The notes under the pieces: generated by a model
The model's input: the letters and a program-made list of their open reading frames with translations, nothing else
Told to the model about the DNA's origin: nothing
The model's database searches: none
Translations under genes and position numbers: made by a program
In this document: positions 38,324 to 51,773 of the stretch, piece after piece
Numbering within the stretch: position 1 is the stretch's first letter
Layout: each line of letters starts with the position of its first letter
NCBI GenBank assembly: GCA_023846275.1
Contig: CM043871.1
Location: forward strand, 30,782,569-30,846,568
DNA length: 64,000 bases
DNA from: Vanilla planifolia
Lineage: Eukaryota > Streptophyta > Magnoliopsida > Asparagales > Orchidaceae
Reading direction: 5' to 3'

Positions 38324-41300
38324 GTGTTGAATCGGGTAACTGTACTATACTATAATTCGACTAGTTCCCTTGGCAATTCATGCTAGTGTTCGATGAGTTA
38401 GTCCTGTTCGTGTCAAATCCAATTTGGTCGTGCTAAGGTTTCGGAGGAACTGAATCCTATAATATTGTAGCACACGTTTGATTCTGTCTCTGACATAACC
38501 TGATTAATTTCCTAAATGTGACTCATTGATTTGTCTATTTCTTAATTTGTTACTTGTTCTCGCAAGGAAATTTCCTGAGTTTTTTTTTTTTTTAATTTGT
38601 AATCTTGTTTTAGATTTTAATTTGAAAATGCAAGGAAATTGTTTAACGTCCAATGGATGTTGGAGAGATAAAAAGAAATATTGTTGTTGATGTAAGATGT
38701 TGGTTATGACGAATAAGTAACTTTTGTTGTAGCTTCTATTCCTACTGTGTTGTGTTGTTGAATCGTGCAATTATTAAAAGAGGGCATGAAGGAATATATG
38801 TTTTATTTTTTTTATGTTTTTCTATGCAATCAATCTGCTTTATGAATTTTTTTTTTCAAAAGCAATAAAAAATGAAGAATCGTCAAAAGGAATTTCTATA
38901 TTTTATTATTTCATACACAAACTATGTAGTAATCTCAGGTTGTCATTTTCTTGCTTCATTAGCAAGATGAAACTCAAATGGAAACATCCAATTTAATTCA
39001 GTATGGAAATTTTTTTTAACTTTAGCATTCAAAGTAACATCGTTGTCTTCCACATATTTTGTTTTCCAAGCCTCATTTAGACGACTTTAAGGCTTTATTA
39101 AAAGTTATTATTGGACTTAGAGTTTACAAATTGTTCTTTTGAGAATATCCTCTTATAAATTGAAGGCTAATGCTATACCCTTCTATGAATGTAGAGGTAA
39201 ATCTATCCTTAATATATTTTGCTCTAATCTTTCACTGATTCTATCCAAAACCATTTTAGTGCTTTTATAGGTGAAATTGCTCATTCTGTATAATATTTGT
39301 TGATATTGAAGCTTTTTCATGCATAGTTTATGGTATAACTATGGTATATACATCTTGTATTTTTTTTTTGTAATCTATAGATCGAGGGATTTATAACTAG
39401 TAGAAATGATATAATATGCTAGAACTAGTAGAAATGATGTAATGTGCTAGGTTTTTAAGAAAAAATATTTTGTGGATATAGAATTGTGAAGCTATATAAT
39501 TAGGGAGTTGCACCACTCTATGGAATTGAGGTTTATTGTTAATGATTAGGGATTGTAACTTCCTTTTTTGATCAACTATCCATAGATGGTTTTCCTAATC
39601 ATCAAGCATGATAGATTAGTTTCGAATTTTTTTTTCTTAATTTTTTCATTGGTCCATGAGAAAGGCATAGAACATTTTGATCCATGGTTTGTTTGTGTTA
39701 GCATTGGAAAGGTGCTTTTACATTACCATCTGGCTTGGTAACATGTTTCCATCTTATATAGTTTACTAATGAGAATAAGAAAAGCTAATAAAGTGGAGAA
39801 ATGTATCATGCGTATTGAATAATATGAAAATCCTACTCAAAACAAAAAGGAAAACTTACAAAACTATTGCATGAATAATGATTTTGTTGATCCAAAATGG
39901 TTAGTTGTTTGTGAAATATACTCTGAGTTTCAAGATTGTTTTCAAAGTTATGTAGTTCCAAAGAGAAGTTTGCTTTGGTTTTTTTATGCATTTTCTTAAA
40001 CAATGTTATTTGTTTGTCTTGCTATGGTTGAAGTATCATTGGTATATGTATTAGGATTTATTCAATGTTGTTTAGTTCCAAAGAGAAGATTTTTTTGGGT
40101 TTTTTTTTTATATATTTTCTTCACCAATGTTATCATTTTGTCTTGCTTTGGCTGAAGTTTTGTACCCTAAATTGCTTCTAAGTTTCATCTTTCTACGTGC
40201 AATTTCTTACTCCCTATAACCAAGAACCAATACAAAAGTATCCATAGTATTTTCTTTTTGTAATAACAACTAATATTTTTCAGCAAGTTACATGACTGTC
40301 TTAATTGCTACAAAATAGTTGAAATACAAAACTTGGCTAATCCCAAAAATTAAAATAAAATTTGAGAAAAGCTCCTGTTCCAAGTCGATGTACACATGAT
40401 TTCTCTATTTGTGATTAAAACATTGAGCTCAATCTCTAATCGCACTGCGATTGAAATGACAAGCGCTCTTTGCCAATTGTTGATCCGAAACAAGTCATGT
40501 AGAATGCTACTGGGTGACATACAAAACAAAGGAGATCTAATCATTACTGAACAGACAAGGCTGGATAAGAGATTAGACATTTCTGATGATGGAAGGCCAT
40601 TGCAAATGTCAGATTTTTTGATAAACAAATCAGATGTGTTTGATAAAGCAAAGCGTATATGACAACATATTAGTTTGAGAAAATTAAGGTCATGCGATAG
40701 CTTAGTGTGTGAGTTGGTTTTCTTGTGAACAGATAGACTTGACCAATAATGTCGTCGAATTAGAATGATTAATGATGAGCCGAGGGTGTCCATGTACTGG
40801 ATTTAGGTAATCTGATGATCTAGTGTTATGATGGCTAAAAGGGTTTTATGCCCATTATAAAAAAAGGCGATGCTAAATCGGGTGAGATGAAATTAGTTTG
40901 TTGAGAATAGAGGAAGACAACGAACAATAGGAAATAATGCTGTGTACTGTGCAAAAAGGGAAGCGTGATGACGAATCAAATAACGTATGGAACGAGTAGA
41001 TAATTCAAATTGTACGATGTTTAAAGAATAGAGATTTGGTGCATTTATCTATGAATGGTAATAACGGACGATGAATATATTGGAGAGAGAGCAAATTGAA
41101 TGATTTTTTTAGATTAAAGTTTGTTGGGTAGATATGAATGCGAATGAGATTCTTATCAAGAATTATGGTAGAAAGATAAGATTTGGGATACCTTGGCATG
41201 ATAATCAACCACTATCCTAACTAAAGAAATGAGGGTTGTGGAGAGGACCATCTAGTAGAAGATGAGATACTAGACCCTAAATTGTTGGGAATTATCTTTG

Positions 41301-44300
41301 CTTTGTTGTTAACATCAAGAGGGAGTGCTTGAAAGATCTTGAATAAATGAGAAATGATCAGATTAATTAACTATAAAGAAGTTTTTGTTTTATCTTCAAA
41401 AAAACCCTATCATTCAAGTTTTTCATGTCACAGCAAATAATGATAGGGTGAATCAATTCATTAACATCAGGTTGGGAAGGATTTTTCATGTTCCACCATG
41501 CCTTCATTATTTTGTATTGCTTCTCGTTGGTGTTGGCAATCACTCATTGCTTTTGCTTAAACCAGTTCCAAACCCTATTGGTGATGCAATAATCCATGAA
41601 GAAATGGATGGGCTAATCTTTATGCTCATAGTATAGACATTCAGAGAGGAGTTGGCATCTAATCTTTCTTAATATAGAGGAAGAAGGTAAAGTTTGATTA
41701 AATAAGTGCTATAGAACTGAAATTTTGATTGGAATCTACCCATTCTAGCAATTTGTTGCATCTAGACCAATGGAGTTTTCTTCAAATAGCCTATTATATG
41801 CTTTGTTTCCACTAATTTCCCAACGACTTGTAGCGAGCAAAGGAATTTCTGCATATTTTTCTTATCTAGTAGCTTTGCTTCTGGAAGTGAGGCATAAAGT
41901 TTTAACATTTTGCATCTCATTAAAGATTTACCTACCCTTCATTTAGCTGAGGTTTTCAAAGTAGATATCATACCGACTTCACATGAAGTTTTCCTATAAA
42001 GAGATGGAGTTATTGTACGACCACCATAATTTGCATGTAAATCCTATGATTCTTGTAGTGATTTTCTTTGCCCCTGGCCTGTTCTCTTCTCCTTAATAGG
42101 TGATGTTCTTCCAAGAGTTTAAATTATATCCATTAGGATTATTTGTGCTTCTCCAAAAGAAGTTAGATATTGCCCTTTCGATTTGTTTCAACACACTCAT
42201 AGGAGGATCAAAGACTCAACAAATGTGTAGGTATGGAGTTTTAAGACACTCTTAATAAAAATCAGTTTAATGTCTTTTGATAACCATTTATAGTTTCATC
42301 CTTCAACTATTTTATTTATTGTCTATGAGAGGTTTGTATATGGACGCCTTGTTCCTGCCTTTAAAATTATAATTCCTAGATATTTGAATGACAAAGATCC
42401 TTTGACATAACTTGTCTGTATTTTGATTGAATTTAATTTCTATTTTGGTGTGTTGTGAGAAGTAATAAATGTATACTTTTGATAGTTTATATTTTGACTT
42501 GAACCTTGTTAATATATATGTAAGAAGTCTATTAGGTTACATAATGAGAATTTTCTTCCCGAAATTTATATAACCCCATCATCATCAAAGGACAATTGTG
42601 TGATAGGCACGTACTTTCGCGGTGTAGAAAAGTTGTCTATTTCCTCAAGTGGGTGCTACATCTTAACTTCATGGCTTAACGTTTCTACTGCTAAAAGATA
42701 AATAGGGCAGGAGAAAGGGGTCACCATGGTTTATTCCATGATTAGCTTGGAAGAAATCGTAATGAATATCATTAATCAACACTGAAAATTGATTGAATTG
42801 AAGGTAATTTTTAATTAATTATATGAAGTGTTCATGGAAGCTGAACCCTTTTTTAGCAGTCCAAATAGAAAACCTTAATCGAGTCTATCAAAAGTAGTAT
42901 GCATGTTTAGTTTCACTATGAGATTGTAGCATCTGTTTTTGTGGTTGATGTGATTGAATATTTCATGTGCTATAAGAATGTTGTCTATTATATTTGTGCC
43001 CTTAACAATTGTTGATGGTTCAAGAGAAATGATTTTTTGCAAATGACTATTGGCCAAAATCTTTGTAAAAATCTTGTTTACAAAATTACACAAGTTGATA
43101 GGCCTGAAATCTCTAAAAAATTGTACTGAGTTTGATTTTAGAATTGGGATTATCCAAGTACTTGTAATAGACTTGAGGAATTGGACTCCCATCCAAGAAA
43201 TCTTGAACTGCTTTCAATAGATCAGAAACAATGATGTCTTAGTAGATCTTGTAGAATTGACCTGTAAAGCTATCCGTACCCTCTGAACTATCGCAATTCA
43301 AACAATCCACAACTCTGTTAACTTCTAGCAAGGAGACTTCTTGTATTATAGAATCGCTTGAGCCTTATAGACAAGGTATGTTTTGCAATAGAGGTTGAAA
43401 GGGGGTATTCTCATTGCTGTTCTCGTCTGAGTCTCATAGAAGATCTTGATAGTATTGAACAGCTTTAGAGCTTATCTATTCTTCATTTTCAATCCAACAA
43501 CTTTCTCTATTTTGGATTTTATTGATTGATGATTTTACTCCTTTGGCCATAACCAATGAGTAGAAGAATTTGATATTTGAGTTATCTTCCCTCAGCCATA
43601 TAACACTTGCTTTTTATTTCTAGAATTATTCTTTCAAGGCTTAACATCTAATGAGGTCTGCTTAAGACTTAGTCCACTTCGACCTATTATCCTTAGATGG
43701 GGATTTGTTATATTGCTCTTCTAGCAATTTAACTACTTTCTCTATTACTTTGTGGCTATTGAAAATATTGTCAAACATTTATTTATTCCATTATTTCAGA
43801 AGCATTTTAAGCCTTCTTGATTTAGCTCCAAATTTGTACAAATTAGTTGTTATACTTGATAGATCTTCATCTTTTTTAATCATGTCCTTGAAGGATTTGT
43901 GTTGAAATCACATTGCATACATTTGAACTGATGTTGCTTTCTTTGACTAGAACTGTATACTTGGAGCATAATTGATGCATGATCAGACTTGAACTTACTA
44001 AGTTGTTGCCCTGAAAATTTGAGAAATAGAACTAACTAGCTTTCATTGCATAGCAATCTATCCAATCATTTCCAGATTGGAGCTTCATTCCTTTTGTTGT
44101 GATAGGTAAAGGTGCTTATTACATGTGGTTGGATTGTGGAAGCATTTTCTATGAACATTTGAAAGTCTTTCATTGCTTTGATATCCTAAACAGTTGGGCC
44201 CAAGTACTCGTCTACGTTTATAATAACATTAAAATCATAACCCATAAGACATGGATTGTTTAATGACAATTGCTGATGTTGTGGGAGCTCAGACTGCAAA

Positions 44301-47300
44301 ATCGTCCTTTGACATCTAGTGTGTTTTGCAGCACAATAGACTAGAACACTACGTTATCCGAATTTTCCTTTTTCACCTTTATAAGCATGGACTGGTCTGA
44401 ATAATAGATTGTGTCTATTTGGAGTTGATCATTCAAAATAATTTATATCTTATTTGATTGATTGTGGATGCCATTATTGAGCCCCAATTTATAAGAAAAA
44501 GTCGAAACTTGGGATTCATTTACCATTTGTTCAAGTAGAGCCAATAATTAGTTCTTATGATTTAGGATGAGACTTTAGCTCGGTTGAGGGAGGCATTGCT
44601 TGCAATGCCTCGAATATTCCATATTAAAGCTGTAATCATTTTGGGATGGAATACCAAAGTCAAGGTCAGCTTTTGAGCTTTACTTAGTAAACTGAGAAGA
44701 GGCAATTTGCATTTGGGATTTTCGAACGCAAACTCGTTTGCATCTTTCTTGGATGAAATCATTTTCAAGTCCAAACAGATATCACCCTTGTTATCATCAA
44801 ATGTAAGAATTGAGAGCTGATTGAGCTGAACATCCTTGGGTTGTTTCTCTTTCATATAGAAGGACAATAATAGCTTATGTAGGATAAGAGTTGAAAGTTT
44901 TGTCCTGGTAGATTGAATACTAACTATTTAGTTATGTGCTTATTTTTTACGAAGTTATTTCTATTTGGAAGAATCCCTGTGGTAGTTGTGCCATTTAGAT
45001 CCATTAAAATGTTAATTATTTTTCAAGTTGAGTTTGATTGGCATCTTTCTTATTTCCTTGGAGCCCATAAATAGGCAGCTTTTAGCCTTAAGAAGGCAGT
45101 ATCTCTTTTTTTTGTGAGTGGATATTATTTGTTTTTCGAAGAAAGTGCTATGATGCACTGATATCTTCAAAACATTATACTTACAATATAGGATGAGAAA
45201 AGTTTTGTAAAAATTAATAATGAAACGTGTCAAAACGTTACATTGAAACCGCCAACTTTTCAAAAATAATTGATAGATTATTTCATTATCGAAAAAGCAT
45301 AGATAGCATTTAGCAAACAAGGCATGCAATGTGTCAAATCATAATGTTAGAATCAACTCAATAAACAAATTCAAACGCCATTAGATGGAGCACTAGTACA
45401 AATATGAAGCTACAAATAATTAAAAAGGTCACAGATAAGTTGTAACATGGTTGAGCAGGGTTAAGAGGTGTTAAGATTTTATCATACAAATAATCAAATG
45501 TAGAAGTAACCAATTATGCAACTTACGGGATAACTACTCTAATATACCCTTTTTCCTTTGAAGCTTCAATACTACGAGCAAACATCTGCGAATGTTATTG
45601 GAAAGTGATATAGATAATTCGTGTTGTAGAGTAGGACGGGCAGGGCTGAAATTAATTCCAGCAGTATTAAAATTTCCCTAAAAGATATTTTCTTGCTTTT
45701 TGTAAAATTCTGCGAATGCTTTCATAGTTTGCTTTTGAGAGCACTGCCAGCTAGAACACTGTCTGAATTTAAGTTGGATTCATATGAAGGTGTTAGTTGT
45801 TGTGTAATTTTAGCTTTGCTGTGAATGATTTATCTTTTTTATTGTGTTAAGTATTGTTTATTAATTCATCACTTTTTGCATTGTTTTACATTTGAACATT
45901 TAAGGTGAAATAAAACATAAGGGTGATGTTATATATCTAGATCTCATAAACTAGAACTGTTGAATTTGGGTTTGTTTGGCCTTTTTTGTGTTCCATTGAA
46001 CATAGCCTGAATTTATTTATGTGCCACTATAATCGATGCTTGATTATAATGCGTCCTTGAAATAGGCTGGTGCATCCTTGGAGTCATTAGCTAAAGGTGC
46101 TGTCAATTTTTCTAGACGAATCACTGTTCGGGAACTCGAAGACCGGTGGCGTTTGCTTCTGTATGACTTGAATACATCTGCTGAGGCATCTGCTCGCATC
46201 ATTGATATTGAGATTGGATTATCAGCATGCAACCCTTCTAAACCTGGTAGAGCTTGCAATTCCAAATTAAAGGAGAGTTTAACTGGGAGGAGGAAAGTGG
46301 ACAGTTTGCAATGTCACTACTATGCAGCAAGAAAGAAAGCACGTAGTGAATCGCATGGATCTGCCAATTTTGATTTCCTTGAGCTACCAAGCTCGCATGT
46401 TGGTACAGAGAGCTATTTAAATAATCAATTTAAGTGGCATAAAGAGTTCATTCTTGACAAATCTCCCATTAATGTGCCTTCATCTGACAACTATTTACAT
46501 TTAGATACAAATTATACTGTTAGTCAAGATGAATTTCATGGAGGCATTGTTGGATCAGTTGAGACTGAGCTTCCAGATGGAATATTGGGCAGGGATTGCT
46601 CATTTGCAAATATGGAAAATATTTCTTGCAGTCCTATGGATGAAGCTGGCTTAAATGATGCAAGTCAGAGATTTGAAGCTAACATCTCAGGAAACGAATT
46701 CCCTTGTGCACTTGATCGAAATCATTGTTCATCGCAGACCCAAGATGTGCCAGAATCCAGACCAACCCATAGTTTGGCTTTAAACAATGCTAATGCTAAT
46801 GTGGATATAGAAGTAAAGCCCTCAAGGGATTTTAGTTCAATGAATAGTATTCAAGATAATCTTTGTTGTGCTGTTGGAGGAAATCTCAACCCTGGACCAA
46901 AGATTGCAGAATCTTGCTCTACGTTTAATCAGCTTGGTTATTCCTCTTCTCCACCCGATCTTCCTATTTGGAAAACAATTGTTGAAGATGCTACACCAAC
47001 TCTGCCTATGGATGCTCAATTTGAAGAAAATGACTGTGGAGTCCTCACTATGGAGCATGTCAAAAAAATGGATCACCAAGCATCTGATGATGTTACTCCA
47101 AAGGGCAAGCTAAATGTTGGGACATCTACAGTTGCTTTAGACAATTCATCATTGTTATCAGAAAACAACTTTATTGAATTTTCTAGCCCTGGCTTGACCT
47201 TCACCGATGACGAGGAGGAGGTTCATTTGTTTGATGTGGATGTGGATGATTTTGGAGGTAGATCCTGCCTGAATGGTCTTGGTTCCATACTTTTAAGTTC

Positions 47301-50300
47301 TCCTACTGATAATCAAATGGATAACTTGACTGATCCTGGAGAATCTAAACCATCAGAAGCTTTGGATACTGGCATTACGGTTTGCAAGAACGAGAGTTCT
47401 ATGGAACACGAAGCTATTCCTGTAGAGAAAAATGTTGGCTTGAGTAATCTTGATTGCTCTATAGTTCCAGGAGTCAGTAATATGCCGTCATCTTCAAGAG
47501 CATCTCCTGATGCACTAATGGAAAAGCTAACCATATGTGTATTAAACACAGAGGACTTGGATGTTCCATGCAATGATGATGTTAGTTTTCCTGCAAAGTT
47601 GTTTCAAACATTTGCTACTACCAATGTAAGGCAAAATGTTTCATCAACTGTGACTAATGATGGTAAGGCTGCTCCGGGAAATTCAACAAAATTGCCACCA
47701 AATATGACAAATTTCAAGGCAGGACAATCGATGGTACCAAAAGTAGGTTTGTTGCAATCAACTACAGATGGTATATTAGATCCTATGTCGGCTGAAAGGG
47801 ATTTGACTTCTGGAGCTTTTGGAAATTCTAATGTTGGTGATGATGATGCCAATTTGATTCCACCGGCAGTAAGTTCTCACTCTGCATCAGATCCTACTTT
47901 GAAGCAAGAAGCTACAGTTGTAGGTTTGGTAAAAATATTTTATTATGTTCTCTTTTACGTGTTTGTTCTCTGAGATGCAATGAAGGCTCTAAAAGTTGTA
48001 CTCTCTATGCTTCTGCAAAGGAATTAAAGAGCGAAGCTGTAATGCAAATGTGCATGCCATCACACTCGAATCAGTTGGGCTATATTGATCCACTTCCAAC
48101 TATGTCAGTTTCGGACCAAGAGGAACAGCCTTCTGACAATGATGATGACGATGAAGCACCCAGCTTCTCAGACATAGAGGCTATGGTACAGTTTAACCCT
48201 TATTAATTTCAGTGACAGTTTTTTTCAGTCAAAGTTCATTGGTGTTTCTATTTTCTTGCAGATACTTGATATGGATTTGGGGCCATATGATATGGAATGC
48301 TCTCTCTTCACGAAAGAAGGTAATTTTTAACTTCATTCAAGATGATATCCTGCTTGTCTATATTTGTTGGAGAGTTTCTGTTTTGCTGACTTAGCAGTAA
48401 AATTGTGTTCTCACTGAGACTATGTTTTGTTGTGTTATGAAATGTGGAACACAAACTACAATAGTCATCATGTACCCTTTTATTGTTTACTTGTATTCTT
48501 AATTAAATGATTTTCCATTGTGTAAAGTTGTTTCTTAGGATCTGATTATCAAAATAGGTATGGGGCACCTAGAGAAGGATGCCTACTTTTTTATTGATTC
48601 TAATCTATCGGAATTCCTGAAAGTTAAATATGACTATAATTTGTTAGGAAATAATCCATATTGATTGAAGAAACGTGGTAAAGAAGTAGCCAGGTTTTCA
48701 CTTTCTTGCTTGATTTCTGTTTTCATGTCATTTGCCTCTTTGCTTATTCCATTCTCACCTAAGTTTGATTCTATCTTACCAAGGCGAACCTACTGAACTG
48801 CTTTGCTTCTCTAGGAAGTTGAATGGACCATTATTTTCATATGTGAATCTGTTCCACATGAATGTCTGTTACTACAACGTATTTAGCCATATAATACCCG
48901 TTCTTTTACATTCGAGTTGCATATGGACATACTACCTTCATGAATTAACTGGGTGTCATTGTGCTCAGAGCAATACACTGGTTTTTATCTACTTACGTAG
49001 CAGAGAGATCTCTTTAATGAATGCAGATTAGTTTCTAATCTAGTAGACCCTGCACCGGATCAGATCCAAATACTATTATGGTCAATTCAGAAGTTTTGTC
49101 TGGTCAGAACATTGGCTTGGATCCAATGCATAACTTGTAAAGGATGGGTTTTCAGTTTGACTGCCTGCCAGCTTTTGAATATTTATTTAGTAGAACTAAA
49201 CAGTAAAGTGATACAAAATTTAAGATTTATTATTATTTAAAATAATCCAATTATCTTACAATTTGTAATTAAATTGTTGGATTTGTGCACATTAAAACTT
49301 ATGAAATGATAACGTACTACAAAAGTTTGCATGTTATCAATATTATAAAGCTAATAAAGGAGAGCTTATGCTATAAGTAGCCATCTTCAAAGATTCATGG
49401 TCCAAGTTGAAAATTTTTTCAGAGTCTAAATTTTTCAAAGAACCAACAAAATTTCAATTAATATTTTATCTAAAACAAGATACGATTAGGTTGTTTGACA
49501 TCCCCCAATTCTCTGCATGTTGGAGTTTTTTTGGCTCCTGGATACTTGCATAAATTAAGCAGCAATCACTGGCTGATCCCTTGGTTGTTACCCGTTGTGT
49601 AGACAAGCAATCACTTAAAATGTCCATTTGATGTCCATATTGGTTCACTTTTTGAAACACTTTACAAGTTTTGGTAATCGCCAGGACCATTCCAAGCCTA
49701 GTTTCGACTGTGGCTGCTTACTGGAAAATATTTAGATTAAGTTCTATCAAACTTCTGGTAAAATCGTGGATGTTGAAGTGGAAGTTTGTAGGAACAAAAT
49801 ATATATATATATATATATAGTTTTTGCATCTCTAATTGTAGTTTTACACAGTAGTAGCTTTGGAAGAGTTGAAATTGCAGGCTATTTAGTAAATTGATGT
49901 TTCACACAGGTAATTTTTTTTTGTTTGCTTGTATATGTGCATCTTGGGTTTTGTTTTGAAAGAAAACAACCCCTTCAAGTTCTTTTATGTGAATAGAGAT
50001 AGTTTATTCATTATTGTCCTTTTCCACTTCTCTAGAGATGGCTAACAATTTCTGCTACCGAATTTCACATTGTAACATTCCATCTTTGTGATGCTTTTAC
50101 CTAAAAAATTTATGTGCATCCCTGTGAATTGGTATTACAGAACTAAAGAAAAATGGAATATGGGATTGGTTGCTATAGGGTTATATTCGTCTCCTTTGTA
50201 TTTAATCAAATTATTCAACTTCTCTGTCATGCTTCTTCCCAAAACTTTCAGTGTTCTTATGATGTTTCTCTTTGTGAATGCTAATGAAGAACAAATTATA

Positions 50301-51210
50301 ATCCTCTTTTAGTTGTTTCTTTCATCTAACTATTGTGCTCTTCAGTTTCTGAACAAAATAATGGGATGTAACTACTTCCATTTCAATACATTTTATTTCA
50401 TGATCTCTGCTTAATGATGATGCATTCTTCAACAGTTTCAAGATACCAATGCATGAACACCAAAAAGACCATTATAAGGTTGGAGCAGGGCGCCCTATCT
50501 TATATGAATAGGACCATTTCTTCTCATGGCGCTTTTGCTATTTTTTATGGTCGCCATTTGAAGTACTTCATCAGAAATCCTGAGGTATATGCCCAGTTGA
50601 TGTTTATGTACTTAGCTTCGATCTTTGTAATGGGTTTGTTGAACAACTGTTGGGCTTTCTGATTGAGTTTCAAATCTCCAGGTTTTGTTAGGAAGAGAAA
50701 CAGAAGATATAAAAGTTGACATCGACTTGGGTAAAGAAGGACGAGCTAATAAGATCTCACGAAGGCAGGTAAGTATGAAAGATAATATAGACTAAATTTA
50801 TTTGTATTGTCTTCTCAATATTGAAAATTGTTTGTTGAAGTTGTTTACGATAGAACTCTATTGAATATTTGCAAATATTTTGTTAATAGGCAATCATTAA
50901 GATGGATGAAGATGGATGTTTTCATCTCAAAAACATCGGCAAGAGTTCCATTTTTGTGAACAGCAAGGAAGTACCTGTGAAGAAGCGGATTAACTTGTGC
51001 ACCTCTGCTTTGATCGAGGTGAGCCAAAAACATAAACATGGAAATGTTTCCTACAGCATTTTTAAACATAGATCTTCTTATTTTTGCCTACAGATAAAAG
51101 ACATGAGATTCATCTTTGAGGTGAACGAGCCTGCTGTAAAGCATCACATCACTTCGTTGAGACAATACATTCAAAAACCTAAATCAGAATTCGATTTTGG
51201 GTATACCTAA
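38225..51210 (+). CDS. MCRS1: Microspherule protein 1-like (MCRS1) FHA-domain protein, complete
   Basis: Eight exons join in frame to 878 residues: 38225-38293, 46066-47928, 48021-48185, 48262-48319, 50436-50584, 50682-50768, 50890-51018, 51094-51210. All introns are GT-AG. The N-terminus (NKWNPHDDLLLKNAVEAGAS, then ITVRELEDRWRLLLYD) is the microspherule N-terminal domain, about residues 8-75. A long low-complexity acidic/Ser-rich middle follows, with DNDDDDEAPSFSDIEAMILD near residues 680-705. The C-terminal FHA domain (about 750-865) has LLGRETEDI, ISRRQA and LKNIGKSSIFVN, the family's GR, SRxH/Q and LxNxG elements. In animals and plants such proteins are subunits of INO80/NSL-type chromatin complexes; the Arabidopsis relatives include EMB1967. 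Intron 1 is 7.8 kb with an antisense LINE. The exon 2 donor (GTAAAA at 47929) is my choice among several possible GTs; 47920 also keeps the frame. Confidence 0.88.
39020..39597. repeat. Intron-1 segment also found relocated in the left arm
   Basis: This is the reverse complement of 5388-5945 at about 90% identity. It includes a local duplication absent from the left copy: AACTAGTAGAAATGATATAA followed by AACTAGTAGAAATGATGTAA at 39,397-39,440. It lies within the 5.3 kb of intron 1 that the left copy lacks at the matching place. Confidence 0.8.
41380..44867 (-). mobile_element. LINE (L1-type), antisense in MCRS1 intron 1
   Basis: Read on the minus strand: the endonuclease starts at ITALIWNIRGI (about 44,637), DFNVII lies near 44,240, and SDHASIMLQ near 43,970. 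Reverse transcriptase follows with FRDFRPINLCNFVNKIFTKI (about 43,120) and IDNILIAHEIFNHINHKN (about 42,970). The active-site region reads QLSFDDDG near 42,590, where the family has QYADD. A zinc-knuckle-like C-terminal region with ITNRVWNWFKQKQ lies near 41,550-41,640 (family: CPFTxxVWxW). Order and content are those of plant L1 ORF2. Numerous stops and shifts make it inactive. I could not find a clean poly-A tail or target-site duplication. Sequence at 40.3-41.3 kb may be its 3' end. Confidence 0.78.
43629..47701. repeat. Inverted duplication, right arm, near-identical tract
   Basis: This is the partner of 4073-1 (coordinate sum 47,702 throughout). It begins in the LINE endonuclease at TTCTTTCAAGG and continues at least to 47,701, where the left copy leaves the window, so the true length is unknown and at least 4.07 kb. 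Confidence 0.93.
49799..49819. repeat. (AT)n microsatellite in MCRS1 intron 4
   Basis: About ten AT units. The rest of this 2.1-kb intron (48320-50435) shows no further feature; frames in it are chance. Confidence 0.9.
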
Positions 51211-51773
51211 AACCCTTTGGCTTTGGGTCATGTTGGGTCCACCGTGCTTTCCAAACGCAGGGAAGTGCGTTGCAAAGTTATTTAAGTAGCTGCTTTATTT
51301 CTTTAGTCGGATAAAAACCCTTTGTATGCTTGGTGCTGATGGATACAGCTGTCGTGCAAGTTAATATTATATTTTTATTTTTTATTTTTTTTCTGCTTTT
51401 TATATGTTTCTTTTTATTTACTGATTTTGATGGAGTGAAGAGACGGAAGAATTTTGAACCATGTCCTTGTGCTGAAGAGATATATCCGCTAGAAAGATGG
51501 AACCCACGGTGACCGTTCGACGCGGATTTGCTTTGTTAGTCCAGTCGGCTTTTGTCCAGATTCGGTTTCCTTTCCGTTTACCTGCTTTTCTTTTCCATCA
51601 CGGACTTGTTTTTTGTTTTTTTTTTTTTTAATAATTTAATTAAGTGGGCGATGGTTTTCTTTTCTTCTTCCATCCTTGCCAACTGCACCCGTGCAGATTA
51701 AAAAAAGGAAGGGGCATCGAATCCTATCCATAAACTAGAGTAATTCCATCGAAGGCTTGATCCTCTCTCGGCC
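51211..51773. other. MCRS1 3' flank and promoter region of the next gene
   Basis: This 563-bp gap separates two genes on the same strand. It holds the likely MCRS1 3' UTR, T-rich runs near 51,375-51,400 and 51,609-51,630, and the upstream region of the gene starting at 51774. No extra gene is evident. Confidence 0.5.

Noticed and set aside
40350-40793. 147-codon minus-strand frame in MCRS1 intron 1
   Set aside because: No recognisable domain. It may belong to the degraded 3' end of the LINE or to older debris; an opposite-strand frame of 88 codons overlaps it, so neither is convincing.
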